From Halosolutus halophilus (GTDB lineage Archaea; Halobacteriota; Halobacteria; Halobacteriales; Natrialbaceae), in contig NZ_CP094974.1 in the NCBI RefSeq assembly GCF_022869805.1, positions 3,968,001-4,032,000 of the forward strand: DNA of 64,000 nucleotides, given 5' to 3'. The notes under the pieces are model-generated. The model saw nothing but the letters and a program-made list of their open reading frames with translations, did no database searches and was not told the DNA's origin. The translations under genes were made by a program, and so were the position numbers. The first letter of the stretch is position 1; each line of letters opens with the position of its first letter. Positions 18,016 through 26,854 of the stretch are shown in pieces.

Positions 18016-20061
18016 ATGACCTGTGACGAACGCGGAACGGCCGGCGACGCGGTCCGGATCGGCGTCGACGTCGGGGGAACGTTCACCGACGTGGCCCTCT
18101 CGGTCGACGATCGACTCGTCACCGCAAAGGTGCCAACTACCGGAGCCCAGCACGTCGGGGTACTCGACGGCATCCGGAAGGCCTGCGACCGCGCCGGCAT
18201 CGAACCGGCCGGAATCGACGACTTCGCCCACGCGATGACCGTCTCGGTCAACGCCCTGCTCGAACGCGACGGGGCGACGACGGCGCTCGTCACCACCGCG
18301 GGGTTCCGTGACGTCCTCGAGATCGGTCGTCAGGACCGGCCGTCCCTCTACGACCTGGACGCCGAGAAGCCCGACCCGCTGGTCCCCCGCGAGCGGCGGT
18401 TCGAGATCGACGAGCGAACGACGACCGACGGCGTCGAGCGACCGGTCGATGCCGACGAGGTCCGCGACCTCGCGGAGACGCTGCGCGAGCGGGACGTCGA
18501 GGCCGTCGCCGTCTGTCTGCTCCACGCCTACGCCGATCCCGAGAACGAGGCGATCGTCGCCGAGACGCTACGCGACGAACTCGACGTCCCCGTCTCGGTC
18601 TCCCACGAGGTGCTCGCGGAGTTTCGCGAGTTCGAGCGCACCGCAACGACCGCCGTCGACGCCTACGTCCGCCCGACTATCGACGGCTACGTCGGCCGGG
18701 TAGTCGACGAGGCCGAAGACGTCGGGGTTCCGGCCCCGCGGATCATGCAGGCGAACGGCGGCATCGCCGACGCCGAGACGGTCCGCGAGCACGCCGTCAC
18801 GACGGTGCTGTCCGGTCCCGCGGCGGGCGTCGTCGGCGCTGCGGCGACCGTCGACGACGCCGACGTGGACGGACTGGTCACCTTCGACATGGGCGGCACC
18901 TCCAGCGACGTGAGCCTCGTCCGGGGCGGGCAGGCCGAACGAACGACCGACGCGGAGATCGATGGGCTGCCGATCCGGACGCCGATGGTCGACGTGAATA
19001 CCGTCGGTGCTGGCGGCGGTTCGATCGCGTGGGTCGACGCCGGCGGCGCGCTCCGGGTCGGCCCGAGATCGGCGGGTGCCGACCCCGGGCCGGCCTGTTA
19101 CGGGCGCGGCGGGACCGACCCCACCGTCACGGACGCGAACGTCGTGCTTGGCTTCATCGGCCCCGAGACCGCCCTCGGCGGCGAGATGACCCTCGACGTC
19201 GCGGCGGCCCACGACGCGCTCGAACGGCTGGCCGACGCGGCCGGGCTCGAGGGCGCGCTCGAGGCGGCCCGCGGGGTCTACCGCGTGGCCAACGCGACGA
19301 TGACCCGGACGATCCGATCGGTGACGGTCGAACGGGGGCACGACCCGCGCGAGTTCGCGCTCGTGGCCTTCGGGGGCGCGGGACCGATGCACGCCGCCGC
19401 GCTCGCGGACGCGCTCGAGATCGATCGAGTCGTCGTCCCGCGACCCGGCGGCGTCCTCTCCGCGTTCGGGCTGCTCGCGGCCGACGAAAGTTACGACGCG
19501 GCCCGAACCGTCGGCGTGAACCTCGAAGCCGCGGATACGGGATCGCTCGAGTCGGTCTACGACGATCTCGTCGCCGACGTACTCGGGGACGCCTCCGATC
19601 CCGATCGGGCGCGAGTCGAGCGCGCGGCCGACTGCCGGTACGCCGGGCAGAGCTTCGAGTTGACCGTCCCGGTAGAGGGGACAGTCGATCGGGGGACGAT
19701 CGCTGACCGCTTCCACGACGCCCACGAGCGGGCCTACGGCTACGCGATGGACGAGGCGATCGAGGTCGTCACCCTGCGTGCGACGGCGACCGTCCCCGGT
19801 ACCGAACCGACCGTCCGCCACGACGGCGAGGGCGACGCGCTCGTCGACACCCGCGAAGCGCACTTCCCCGGAACCGGGCCCTGTGAGACGACCGTCTTCG
19901 ATCGCGATCGGCTCGAAGCGGGCACGCTGCTGTCCGGGCCGGCGATCCTCGAACAGGCCGAAAGTACGACCGTCGTCCCGCCGGCGTGGGCGGGCGAGAT
20001 CCTCGGAGACGGGACGTTCGAGATGACGCGAGCGACGGAACGAGAGGTGGACGATCGATGA
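18016..20061 (+). CDS. hyuA: Hydantoinase/oxoprolinase HyuA-type subunit (ATP-dependent)
   Basis: 681 residues, standard length for the HyuA (N-methylhydantoinase A) family. The N-terminal ASKHA nucleotide-binding motif GVDVGGTFTD lies at 16-25; FDMGGTSSDVSL is the second phosphate loop and GGAGPMHA the adenosine motif. Together with HyuB it would hydrolyse a five-membered cyclic amide (hydantoin, 5-oxoproline or similar) using ATP; family members also include acetone and acetophenone carboxylases, so the substrate is open. The gene overlaps hyuB by four bases (ATGA). Confidence 0.92.
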   Translation: MTCDERGTAGDAVRIGVDVGGTFTDVALSVDDRLVTAKVPTTGAQHVGVLDGIRKACDRAGIEPAGIDDFAHAMTVSVNALLERDGATTALVTTAGFRDVLEIGRQDRPSLYDLDAEKPDPLVPRERRFEIDERTTTDGVERPVDADEVRDLAETLRERDVEAVAVCLLHAYADPENEAIVAETLRDELDVPVSVSHEVLAEFREFERTATTAVDAYVRPTIDGYVGRVVDEAEDVGVPAPRIMQANGGIADAETVREHAVTTVLSGPAAGVVGAAATVDDADVDGLVTFDMGGTSSDVSLVRGGQAERTTDAEIDGLPIRTPMVDVNTVGAGGGSIAWVDAGGALRVGPRSAGADPGPACYGRGGTDPTVTDANVVLGFIGPETALGGEMTLDVAAAHDALERLADAAGLEGALEAARGVYRVANATMTRTIRSVTVERGHDPREFALVAFGGAGPMHAAALADALEIDRVVVPRPGGVLSAFGLLAADESYDAARTVGVNLEAADTGSLESVYDDLVADVLGDASDPDRARVERAADCRYAGQSFELTVPVEGTVDRGTIADRFHDAHERAYGYAMDEAIEVVTLRATATVPGTEPTVRHDGEGDALVDTREAHFPGTGPCETTVFDRDRLEAGTLLSGPAILEQAESTTVVPPAWAGEILGDGTFEMTRATEREVDDR

Positions 20062-21752
20062 CGGGGCCGAACGACGCGACCGATTCCGACGAACGTATCG
20101 ATCCGGTAACGCTGGAAGTGCTACGCAACCAACTGGAGAGCGTCGCCGAGGAGATGGGTCAGACCCTGATTCGCGGCGCGTACTCGCCGAACATCAAGGA
20201 GCGCCGGGACTGCTCGACGGCGCTGTTCGATTCGGAGGGGCGAATGATCGCCCAGGCCGAGCACATCCCGGTCCACCTCGGCGCGATGCCCGCGGCCGTC
20301 GACGCCGTGCGCGAGCACGACCCGAGGCCCGGAGACGTGTTCGTGCTCAACGATCCGTTCACAGGAGGGACCCACCTGCCGGACGTGACGATGGTCTCGC
20401 CGATCGCGCCCGGCAGCGGCGACGGTCACGACGGCGACGGGAGCGTCAGCGGTGACGACGCCGACGACCGGGAAATCGTCGGCTACGCCGTCTCCCGGGC
20501 CCACCACGCCGACGTCGGGGGGATGGCTCCCGGAAGCATGCCCGCCGGTGCGCAGGAGATCTATCAGGAGGGACTGCGACTGCCGCCGATCCGACTCGTC
20601 GAGGACGGCGAGGTCCGGGAAGACGTTCGATCGCTGGTGCTCGCGAACGTCCGTAATCCACGCGAGCGCCGGGCCGACCTCCGGGCACAACTGGCGGCGA
20701 ACGACCGCGCCGAAACTCGACTCGCGGCGCTGTTCGACGAACACGGCCGCGGGACCGTCCTCGCCGGCTTCGACGCCGTGATCGACTACTCCCGCGAACG
20801 GATCGAAGACGAGATCGCGGCGCTGCCGGACGGGACCTACGAGGCGATCGACGTCCTAGAAGGCGACGGCGTTACCGACGAGGATATCGAGATTTCGGTC
20901 GCGGTGACGATCGACGGCGAGACGATCGCGGTCGACTTTTCGGGCACCGCAGACCAGGTCGCGGGGAACCTCAACGCCCCGCTCGCCGTGGCGAAGAGCG
21001 CGGTCTACTTCGTCGTCCGCTGTATCACGGACCCCGAGATCCCGCCGAACCAGGGCTGTTACGAACCCGTGAGCGTCCACGCGCCCCGGGGATCGCTCCT
21101 GAATCCCGACCCGCCCGCGGCCGTCGTCGGCGGTAACGTCGAAACCAGCCAGCGCGTGACCGACGTGGTCTTCACCGCGCTCGCCGAGGCTGCGCCCGAT
21201 CGCGTCCCCGCACAGGGTCAGGGGACGATGAACAACCTGACCATCGGCGCGCGTGACGGCTCCGTTACGTACTACGAGACGATCGGCGGTGGATTCGGCG
21301 CGCGCGCCGACCGGGACGGCATGGACGGCGTCCAGGTCGGCATGACGAACACGCTCAACACCCCCGTCGAGTCGATCGAGACGGAGTACCCGCTGCGGGT
21401 CGAACGGTACGCGCTCCGGCCGGACAGCGGCGGACGCGGCGAGTTCCGCGGCGGGCTGGGACTCGAGCGATCGGTCACCGTCGAGACCGACGCGACGGTC
21501 TCGTTGCTCACGGAGCGCCGCCGTCACGCCCCGAAAGGCGTCGCCGGCGGCGAGGACGGTTCGACCGGGGAGAATCTGATCGACTGCGACCCCGTCCCGG
21601 CGAAGACGACCGTCGACGTCGAGGCGGGGACGACGGTTACCGTTCGAACGCCCGGCGGCGGCGGGCACGGCGATCCGAGCGATCGAGACGAGGAGGCGAT
21701 CGAGGCCGATCGGGCGGCCGGCAAGGTGACCGACCGGGACGATCGGTCGTGA
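20058..21752 (+). CDS. hyuB: Hydantoinase HyuB-type subunit
   Basis: 564-residue partner of HyuA. Family motifs are the N-terminal ITLEVLRNQL-like block (DPVTLEVLRNQLESVAEEMG), the RDCSTALFD strand, the zinc/active-site LNDPFTGGTHLPDVT segment with SRAHHADVGGM, and C-terminal GGRGEFRGGLGLER. The start overlaps the hyuA stop, so subunits are made stoichiometrically. An acidic Gly/Asp insertion (GSGDGHDGDG, about 120-135) is a typical halophilic loop. Confidence 0.93.
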   Translation: MTGPNDATDSDERIDPVTLEVLRNQLESVAEEMGQTLIRGAYSPNIKERRDCSTALFDSEGRMIAQAEHIPVHLGAMPAAVDAVREHDPRPGDVFVLNDPFTGGTHLPDVTMVSPIAPGSGDGHDGDGSVSGDDADDREIVGYAVSRAHHADVGGMAPGSMPAGAQEIYQEGLRLPPIRLVEDGEVREDVRSLVLANVRNPRERRADLRAQLAANDRAETRLAALFDEHGRGTVLAGFDAVIDYSRERIEDEIAALPDGTYEAIDVLEGDGVTDEDIEISVAVTIDGETIAVDFSGTADQVAGNLNAPLAVAKSAVYFVVRCITDPEIPPNQGCYEPVSVHAPRGSLLNPDPPAAVVGGNVETSQRVTDVVFTALAEAAPDRVPAQGQGTMNNLTIGARDGSVTYYETIGGGFGARADRDGMDGVQVGMTNTLNTPVESIETEYPLRVERYALRPDSGGRGEFRGGLGLERSVTVETDATVSLLTERRRHAPKGVAGGEDGSTGENLIDCDPVPAKTTVDVEAGTTVTVRTPGGGGHGDPSDRDEEAIEADRAAGKVTDRDDRS

Positions 21753-21814
21753 CCGTCGCTGGCTCGATTCTCCGGTGACGGTGCGTTTTTCACGTCGCTG
21801 GCCCACCCTCCGGT

Positions 21815-22591
21815 ATGGAACTGGAGCCAGTGACGGACCTGCCCGAGATCCGTCCCGGCGACGACGTCGCCGCGCTCGTCGCCGATCGGGCCGCCCTCGA
21901 ACCCGGCGACGTGCTCACCGTCGCGAGCACGATCGTCTCGAAGGCCGAGGGCCGCACGGCGAATCTCGAGGACTACCCCGTCAGCGGCCGTGCGAAGGAG
22001 ATCGCCCGCCGGATCGAGGACGTGGCCGGCGAGGAGAAGGATCCGCGGTTCGCCCAGGCGGTCCTGGAGGAGAGCACCGAGTTGCTGATCGACTGTCCCT
22101 TCCTGCTCACGGAGACGCACTTCGGCCACATCTGCGTCAACGCGGGGATCGATCGGTCGAACGTGCCGGACCACGACATCCTCCTGCTGCCGGAAAAGCC
22201 GGCCGAAAGCGCCGAGCGAATCCGATCGGGGCTCGAGGATCGGGGCGTCGAGGACGTCGCGGTGATCGTGACGGACACCTGCGGGCGGCCGTTCCGCCAC
22301 GGTCAGCGCGGCGTCGCGCTCGGCTGGGCGGGGATGCCCGCGAGCCGCGACTGGCGCGGCGAACTCGATCGCGACGGCCGCGAACTCGGCGTTACCGTCC
22401 AGTCCGTCGTCGACGAGCTCGCGGCAGCCGCGAATCTCGTCACCGGCGAGGGAGCGGACGGGACCCCCGCAGTCGCCGTCCGGGGCTGGGAGTTCGGCGA
22501 CCTCGAGGGAAGCGACGAACTCTTCCGGGACGTCGAAGACGACCTCGTCCGGCAGGCACTCCGCGAGTGGGAGTGGGGAGATACCGAATGA
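21815..22591 (+). CDS. cofE: Coenzyme F420-0:L-glutamate ligase CofE
   Basis: Adds the gamma-linked glutamates to F420-0 using GTP, completing the deazaflavin cofactor. 258 residues, normal archaeal length. Visible family features are DVLTVASTIVSKAEGR near 30-46 with the conserved SK, the TDTCGRPFRHGQRGVALG block (about 151-168), and the VDELAAAANLV segment. It overlaps mer by four bases (ATGA), so F420 completion is linked to an F420-using enzyme. Confidence 0.93.
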   Translation: MELEPVTDLPEIRPGDDVAALVADRAALEPGDVLTVASTIVSKAEGRTANLEDYPVSGRAKEIARRIEDVAGEEKDPRFAQAVLEESTELLIDCPFLLTETHFGHICVNAGIDRSNVPDHDILLLPEKPAESAERIRSGLEDRGVEDVAVIVTDTCGRPFRHGQRGVALGWAGMPASRDWRGELDRDGRELGVTVQSVVDELAAAANLVTGEGADGTPAVAVRGWEFGDLEGSDELFRDVEDDLVRQALREWEWGDTE

Positions 22592-23601
22592 GTGCTGACG
22601 GGCGCGGGGACACGACCTGGGGCATCGAACTCACCCCCGAACACCCGCCCGATCGGATCGCCTCGCTCGCGGCGCTGGCCGAGGATCAGGGGTTCGACGT
22701 CGCGTTCGCGAGCAGCCACTACTTCAACCGGGATCCGTTCGTCGTCCTCTCGCGGATGGCCGACGCCACGGACGACATACGGCTGGGACCGGGCGTCGTC
22801 AATCCCTACGAGACCCACCCGGTCAAACTCGCGGCCCAGACTGCGACGATCGACGAGGTGAGCGACGGCCGCGCGGTCTTCGGCGTCGGCGCCGGCGATC
22901 GATCCTCGCTCGCGACCCTCGGCGTCGATCGCGACAGTCCGCTCCGTCGAGTTCTCGAGACGTTCGACCTCGCGCGCGACCTCTGGGCGGGCGAGACCGT
23001 CACCCACGAGGGGACGTTCACGGTGCGGGACGCCTCGCTCAATCTCGACCCCGCCGAGATTCCGGTCTACGTCGGTGCACAGGGCCCGCACATGCTCCGA
23101 ATGAGTGCGAAACACGCCGACGGCGTGCTGGTCAACGCCGCCCATCCCCGCGACCTGGAGTGGGCAGCGGGCCAGATCGAGCACGGGCTGGCAGAGCGGC
23201 CGGCGGCGCACGGTCCATTCGAGTCGCTCGCCTTCGCGAGCGCGAGCGTCGCCGGTGAGGAAGACGCGGCCCGCGAGGCGGCCCGTCCACCGGTCGCGTT
23301 CATCGTCGGCGGCGCGGCCGATCCGGTGCTCGATCGACACGACATCGATCGCGAGGCGGCGGGCGCGGTCAGTGACGCGCTCGAGGCGGGGAAGTTGAAC
23401 GAGGCGTTCGGCCACGTGACGCCGTCGATGATCGACGCCTTCTGTATCGCCGGGACGACGGAACAGGTCGCGGCGCAGTTCGCGGCCGCCCTCGAACACG
23501 TCGACGGGATCGTCGTCGGTTCGCCGCTCGGGCCGGACCTGGAGGACGCGATCGAACGGGCGAGCGAGGCGCTGGCCAGCGCAACGAAGGAGCAAGCGTA
23601 G
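22588..23601 (+). CDS. mer: F420-dependent methylenetetrahydromethanopterin reductase-like (Mer)
   Basis: 337-residue luciferase-like TIM-barrel enzyme. In methanogens Mer reduces 5,10-methylene-H4MPT with F420H2; haloarchaea lack methanogenesis, and the homologue is thought to act in folate/pterin C1 metabolism. The sequence shows the family N-terminus (WGIELTPEHPPDRIASLA), the non-prolyl cis-peptide region LGPGVVNPY, and VYVGAQGPHMLRMSAKHADG. Coupled to cofE by overlap, which supports F420 dependence. Confidence 0.88.
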   Translation: MSADGRGDTTWGIELTPEHPPDRIASLAALAEDQGFDVAFASSHYFNRDPFVVLSRMADATDDIRLGPGVVNPYETHPVKLAAQTATIDEVSDGRAVFGVGAGDRSSLATLGVDRDSPLRRVLETFDLARDLWAGETVTHEGTFTVRDASLNLDPAEIPVYVGAQGPHMLRMSAKHADGVLVNAAHPRDLEWAAGQIEHGLAERPAAHGPFESLAFASASVAGEEDAAREAARPPVAFIVGGAADPVLDRHDIDREAAGAVSDALEAGKLNEAFGHVTPSMIDAFCIAGTTEQVAAQFAAALEHVDGIVVGSPLGPDLEDAIERASEALASATKEQA

Positions 23602-23622
23602 GCCAGAGCGATCGAGCCCGAA

Positions 23623-23817
23623 CTAGCTCGAGGTGAAGAGGCTGCCGACGGCACCGAGGGTCAACGCGCCGAAAACGGCGACCGAGAAGACGATCAGCAG
23701 CGTCCCCATCAGGACGAGCAGGGGTGCGAGTCCGTCGCCCATCGCGACCTTGGTGAAGAGCTCGGTCATTTCGACGAGGTTGTCCACGATGACGTTCAGC
23801 GGCGTGACGGTGTCCAT
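23623..23817 (-). CDS. Small one-helix membrane protein
   Basis: 64 residues: a soluble N-terminal segment (MDTVTPLNVIVDNL) and a strong C-terminal membrane helix (about 33-58). A TATA-like AAGTATTATC sits about 27 bases upstream of the ATG on this strand, giving a leaderless transcript, which supports reality of this small gene. Function unknown. Convergent with mer. Confidence 0.7.
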   Translation of the reverse strand: MDTVTPLNVIVDNLVEMTELFTKVAMGDGLAPLLVLMGTLLIVFSVAVFGALTLGAVGSLFTSS

Positions 23818-24014
23818 GTCCGGGGGTTGTCACCGATAATACTTGGCCGTGCCGGTCCAGCGGTGAGTCCCTCGAGGGACGCGCCGATCGATCGGTGGAG
23901 AGCGCCTCCGGAAGCCCTCCCGACCGGTCGCGGGCGTCGTCCCGCCGAATTCCGGTCGTACAGGCCACCGCCGCCGTCGGTGCTTCTATGCCTCCGCCGT
24001 GCGTACCGATGGGT

Positions 24015-24284
24015 ATGACCGACGACGCGACGCTCTCGGATTTCGCCTCGTCCGGGGTCGACGAGGAGACCGACGATCCCGAGACTGTTCCCAAGGAGTC
24101 GGACGCGACGTCTCCCTCGAATCCGGCGTCGGACGACGGTGATAAGGCCGACCCCGCCACGGACGCGGCGTCGCTGTCGACCTACGCGTGGGGCGAGTAC
24201 ACGTGCACGCGCTGTGATCGCACGACCGATCGGATCTGGCGGGACGACGGGGCGGTCGTCTGCCCCGACTGCAAAAACTGGTAA
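24015..24284 (+). CDS. Small acidic zinc-ribbon protein (DUF7573-like)
   Basis: 89 residues. The first 55 are acidic and probably disordered; the last 30 form a zinc ribbon with CTRC...CPDC (Cys pairs about 19 residues apart) and aromatic residues WGEYTC. I placed the start at MTDDATLSDF because the acidic composition begins there; an upstream frame has none. Such proteins are common in haloarchaea, with nucleic-acid or protein binding inferred from the ribbon only. Confidence 0.75.
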   Translation: MTDDATLSDFASSGVDEETDDPETVPKESDATSPSNPASDDGDKADPATDAASLSTYAWGEYTCTRCDRTTDRIWRDDGAVVCPDCKNW

Positions 24285-24345
24285 TCGTCGGCTGGTGGCG
24301 GTAACGACTTGCTTCTCGCGGGGCAACAACCGGTATTCTCCCGAA

Positions 24346-24355
24346 CATTTATATC
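24346..24355 (+). promoter_or_regulatory. TATA box of the cold-shock gene
   Basis: ATTTATATC lies 27-35 bases before the cspA ATG, preceded by a purine-rich BRE-like segment. This is one of the clearest promoter matches in the window. Confidence 0.65.
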
Positions 24356-24380
24356 TTCGAGGTGGTTTGGTAGACCTGCA

Positions 24381-24575
24381 ATGGCGAAAGGTACGGTCGC
24401 ATTCTTCAACGACACTGGCGGTTACGGGTTCATCGAGACTGAGGACGCGGACGAGGACGTGTTCTTCCACATGGAAGACGTCGGCGGTCCTGACCTGGAG
24501 GAGGGTCAGGAACTGGAGTTCGACATCGTCGAGGCCGAGAAGGGGCCGCGCGCGGAGAACGTCGAACGACTCTAG
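24381..24575 (+). CDS. cspA: Cold-shock domain protein CspA
   Basis: 64-residue single cold-shock domain that binds single-stranded nucleic acid. The RNP1-like motif GYGFIE and RNP2-like DVFFHM are intact, in the usual order after the KGTVAFFNDTGG strand. Very acidic, as expected for a halophile. Monocistronic with a strong promoter. Confidence 0.95.
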   Translation: MAKGTVAFFNDTGGYGFIETEDADEDVFFHMEDVGGPDLEEGQELEFDIVEAEKGPRAENVERL

Positions 24576-24803
24576 CCAGGTCACAGGAGGTATCGTTTTC
24601 CGATCGTCGAACCGATCAGCGGCGCCACTCGCCAACCCCGGTCGGACGGACCCGCCGTCACGCGAGTCCGGGTGGACCGACGGACAGTCACGCGAGCACC
24701 GATCGTTCCGGTGAACAGTAACACGATCCGACACAAAGCATATGTTTCGGTGTCGCTGATTTCGTACCAACAGCAGCGTCTCCGGTCCCCGTTCGATTCA
24801 TCT

Positions 24804-25784
24804 ATGACCGATCCCACTCCAGCCCCGAACTCCAGCGGTATGGCAACTCCCGACCACAACGCCCTCCCGGTATCGACCGTCGCCGATCTCTGTACAGAGA
24901 TCGAGGCCAACGTCTCCCGCGTGATCGTCGGCCACGACGACGCGATCGAACACGTCGTCACCGCCATCCTCGCCCGCGGCCACGTCCTGCTCGACGACGT
25001 CCCCGGCGTCGGGAAGACGATGCTCGCCAGATCGATCGCGACGTCGATCGACTGTACGTTCCGGCGAGTCCAGTTTACCCCCGACCTGCTACCGACGGAC
25101 GTCACCGGCGTCAACGTGTTCAACCAGAAGACCCGCGAGTTCGAGTTCAACGAGGGGCCCGTCTTCGCCAACATCGTCCTCGGTGACGAGATCAACCGGG
25201 CACCCCCAAAGACGCAGGCCGCGCTGCTCGAGGCGATGGAAGAGGAGCAGGTGACGGTCGACGGCGACACCCGCGCGTTACCCGACCCCTTCGTCGTCAT
25301 CGCGACCCAGAACGCCGTCGAACCCAACCGGACCTACGATCTCCCCTTCGCCGAGATCGATCGGTTCATGAAGAAACTCACGCTCGGCTACCCCGGACCC
25401 GAGGAGGAGACCGAACTGCTCGGCCGGACGGTCGGCCACCACCCGATCGAGTCGCTCGAACCGGTGGCCGACCTCGAAACGATCGTGCGCGCCCGCGAGA
25501 CGGTCGCGGGGGTCAGGGTGAACGAGCCGGTCCGGGAGTACGCGACGGGACTGGTCGGATACACCCGCGAGAACGCCCACATCGGCGTCAGTCCCCGCGG
25601 AACGATCTCGCTGTTGCGTGCCGCCCAGGCCCGCGCCGTCACCGAGGGTCGAGAGTACGTCATCCCGGACGACGTCGCGACCGAGGCGCCGCTCGTGCTG
25701 GCCCACCGGATCAAGACGAACAGCCGCGACCGCGACGGGCCCGACGTCGTCGCGGACGCACTCGAGCACGTCCCCGTCCCATGA
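24804..25784 (+). CDS. MoxR-family AAA+ ATPase (second copy)
   Basis: 326 residues. Walker A PGVGKT at about 72-77, Walker B LGDEIN and the MoxR block INRAPPKTQAALLEAMEEEQ are present, as is ATQN sensor 1. Compared with the copy at 8270 it lacks the long acidic tail and has FNQKTREFEFN in place of YDEQSGEFEF. The ATG at 24804 is favoured; upstream frame contains the promoter region. It overlaps the DUF58 gene by four bases, so it is the first gene of a three-gene operon. Confidence 0.93.
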   Translation: MTDPTPAPNSSGMATPDHNALPVSTVADLCTEIEANVSRVIVGHDDAIEHVVTAILARGHVLLDDVPGVGKTMLARSIATSIDCTFRRVQFTPDLLPTDVTGVNVFNQKTREFEFNEGPVFANIVLGDEINRAPPKTQAALLEAMEEEQVTVDGDTRALPDPFVVIATQNAVEPNRTYDLPFAEIDRFMKKLTLGYPGPEEETELLGRTVGHHPIESLEPVADLETIVRARETVAGVRVNEPVREYATGLVGYTRENAHIGVSPRGTISLLRAAQARAVTEGREYVIPDDVATEAPLVLAHRIKTNSRDRDGPDVVADALEHVPVP

Positions 25785-26854
25785 GACTCACGCGACGTGG
25801 CTGGGCCGTCGTCGTCGTCGTCGTCGGCTCGATCGCGATGGGGTGGCAGTACGGCCCCCGCGCCCTGAACGCCGTCGTCACGCCGCTGCTCGTCGTGCTG
25901 GTCGCCGGAACGATCACGACCGCCCTGGCCGACCGGCCGCGCGTCAGGCGCGGTGCCGTCGCCGAGGGGTTCGTCGGCGAAACCCGGACGATCGCGGTGA
26001 CGATCGAGACGGAGCGGGCCGTCTCGGCGACCGTTCGTGACGCCGTCGACGACGGCCTGACGGCGACGACCGATCCGGCCGAGATGACGACACTCGACGG
26101 CGAGACCGAGTTCAGCTACGACCTCCGACTCGAGGGACGCGGCGACCGCCGGGTCGGCCCCCTCGCGATCAGCGTCGTCGATCTCTTCGGACTCGTCGAG
26201 CGCCGGTTCGAATACGAGGAGACGGCGTCAGTCCTGGTCTATCCGCCCGTCTACGACCTCCGGGGCGGGACCGATCGAGACCTGCACCTGCTCGCCGACG
26301 CGGCGACCCGGCGCGATCGGGAGGAGTTCGATCACCTCCGGGAGTACCAGCGCGGCGACTCCCTGCGGGATGTCCACTGGAAGTCAGCCGCCAAGCGCCC
26401 CGACGACGGACTGGTCGTCACGGAGTACGTCAACGACGACGACGCCGGATCGGCGGTCGTCGCCGCGGAGTGTACCCCGACCCGGGTCGACGACCTGGCG
26501 ACCGCGGTCGCCAGCGTCGCCACCTACCTGCTCGAGGAGGGCGTGAACGTCGGCGTCACCCTCCCGGCGGCGGACCGCCAGCCGGGATCGGGCCACGACC
26601 ACCACTACGACCTCCTCGGACTGCTCGCCGTCGTCGAGGCGGGCGAACTCGACGAACGGGCGCGGACGAACGCCGACGTGCTCGTCCAGGCCGACGCGAA
26701 CGGAACGCGGATCGTCGTCGACGACCGCACGATCCCGTTCGATCGGCTCCGCGGCCGTGGCGGAAGGGACGGGAACCGAGACGAACGGACACGGACCGGA
26801 ACGACGGACCGGGGAGGCGCGGACGACGGTCCCTCGTCGGGGGTGACCGCATGA
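25781..26854 (+). CDS. DUF58 domain protein
   Basis: 357 residues of standard architecture: two N-terminal membrane helices (about 8-22 and 28-46), an Ig-like domain, then the DUF58 signature (DHLREYQRGDSLRDVHW then KSAAKR, about 183-205) and a VWA-like C-terminal half. The C-terminal 35 residues are charged and low complexity. Flanked by overlapping moxR and transglutaminase genes, giving the classic MoxR-DUF58-transglutaminase order. Confidence 0.93.
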   Translation: MRLTRRGWAVVVVVVGSIAMGWQYGPRALNAVVTPLLVVLVAGTITTALADRPRVRRGAVAEGFVGETRTIAVTIETERAVSATVRDAVDDGLTATTDPAEMTTLDGETEFSYDLRLEGRGDRRVGPLAISVVDLFGLVERRFEYEETASVLVYPPVYDLRGGTDRDLHLLADAATRRDREEFDHLREYQRGDSLRDVHWKSAAKRPDDGLVVTEYVNDDDAGSAVVAAECTPTRVDDLATAVASVATYLLEEGVNVGVTLPAADRQPGSGHDHHYDLLGLLAVVEAGELDERARTNADVLVQADANGTRIVVDDRTIPFDRLRGRGGRDGNRDERTRTGTTDRGGADDGPSSGVTA

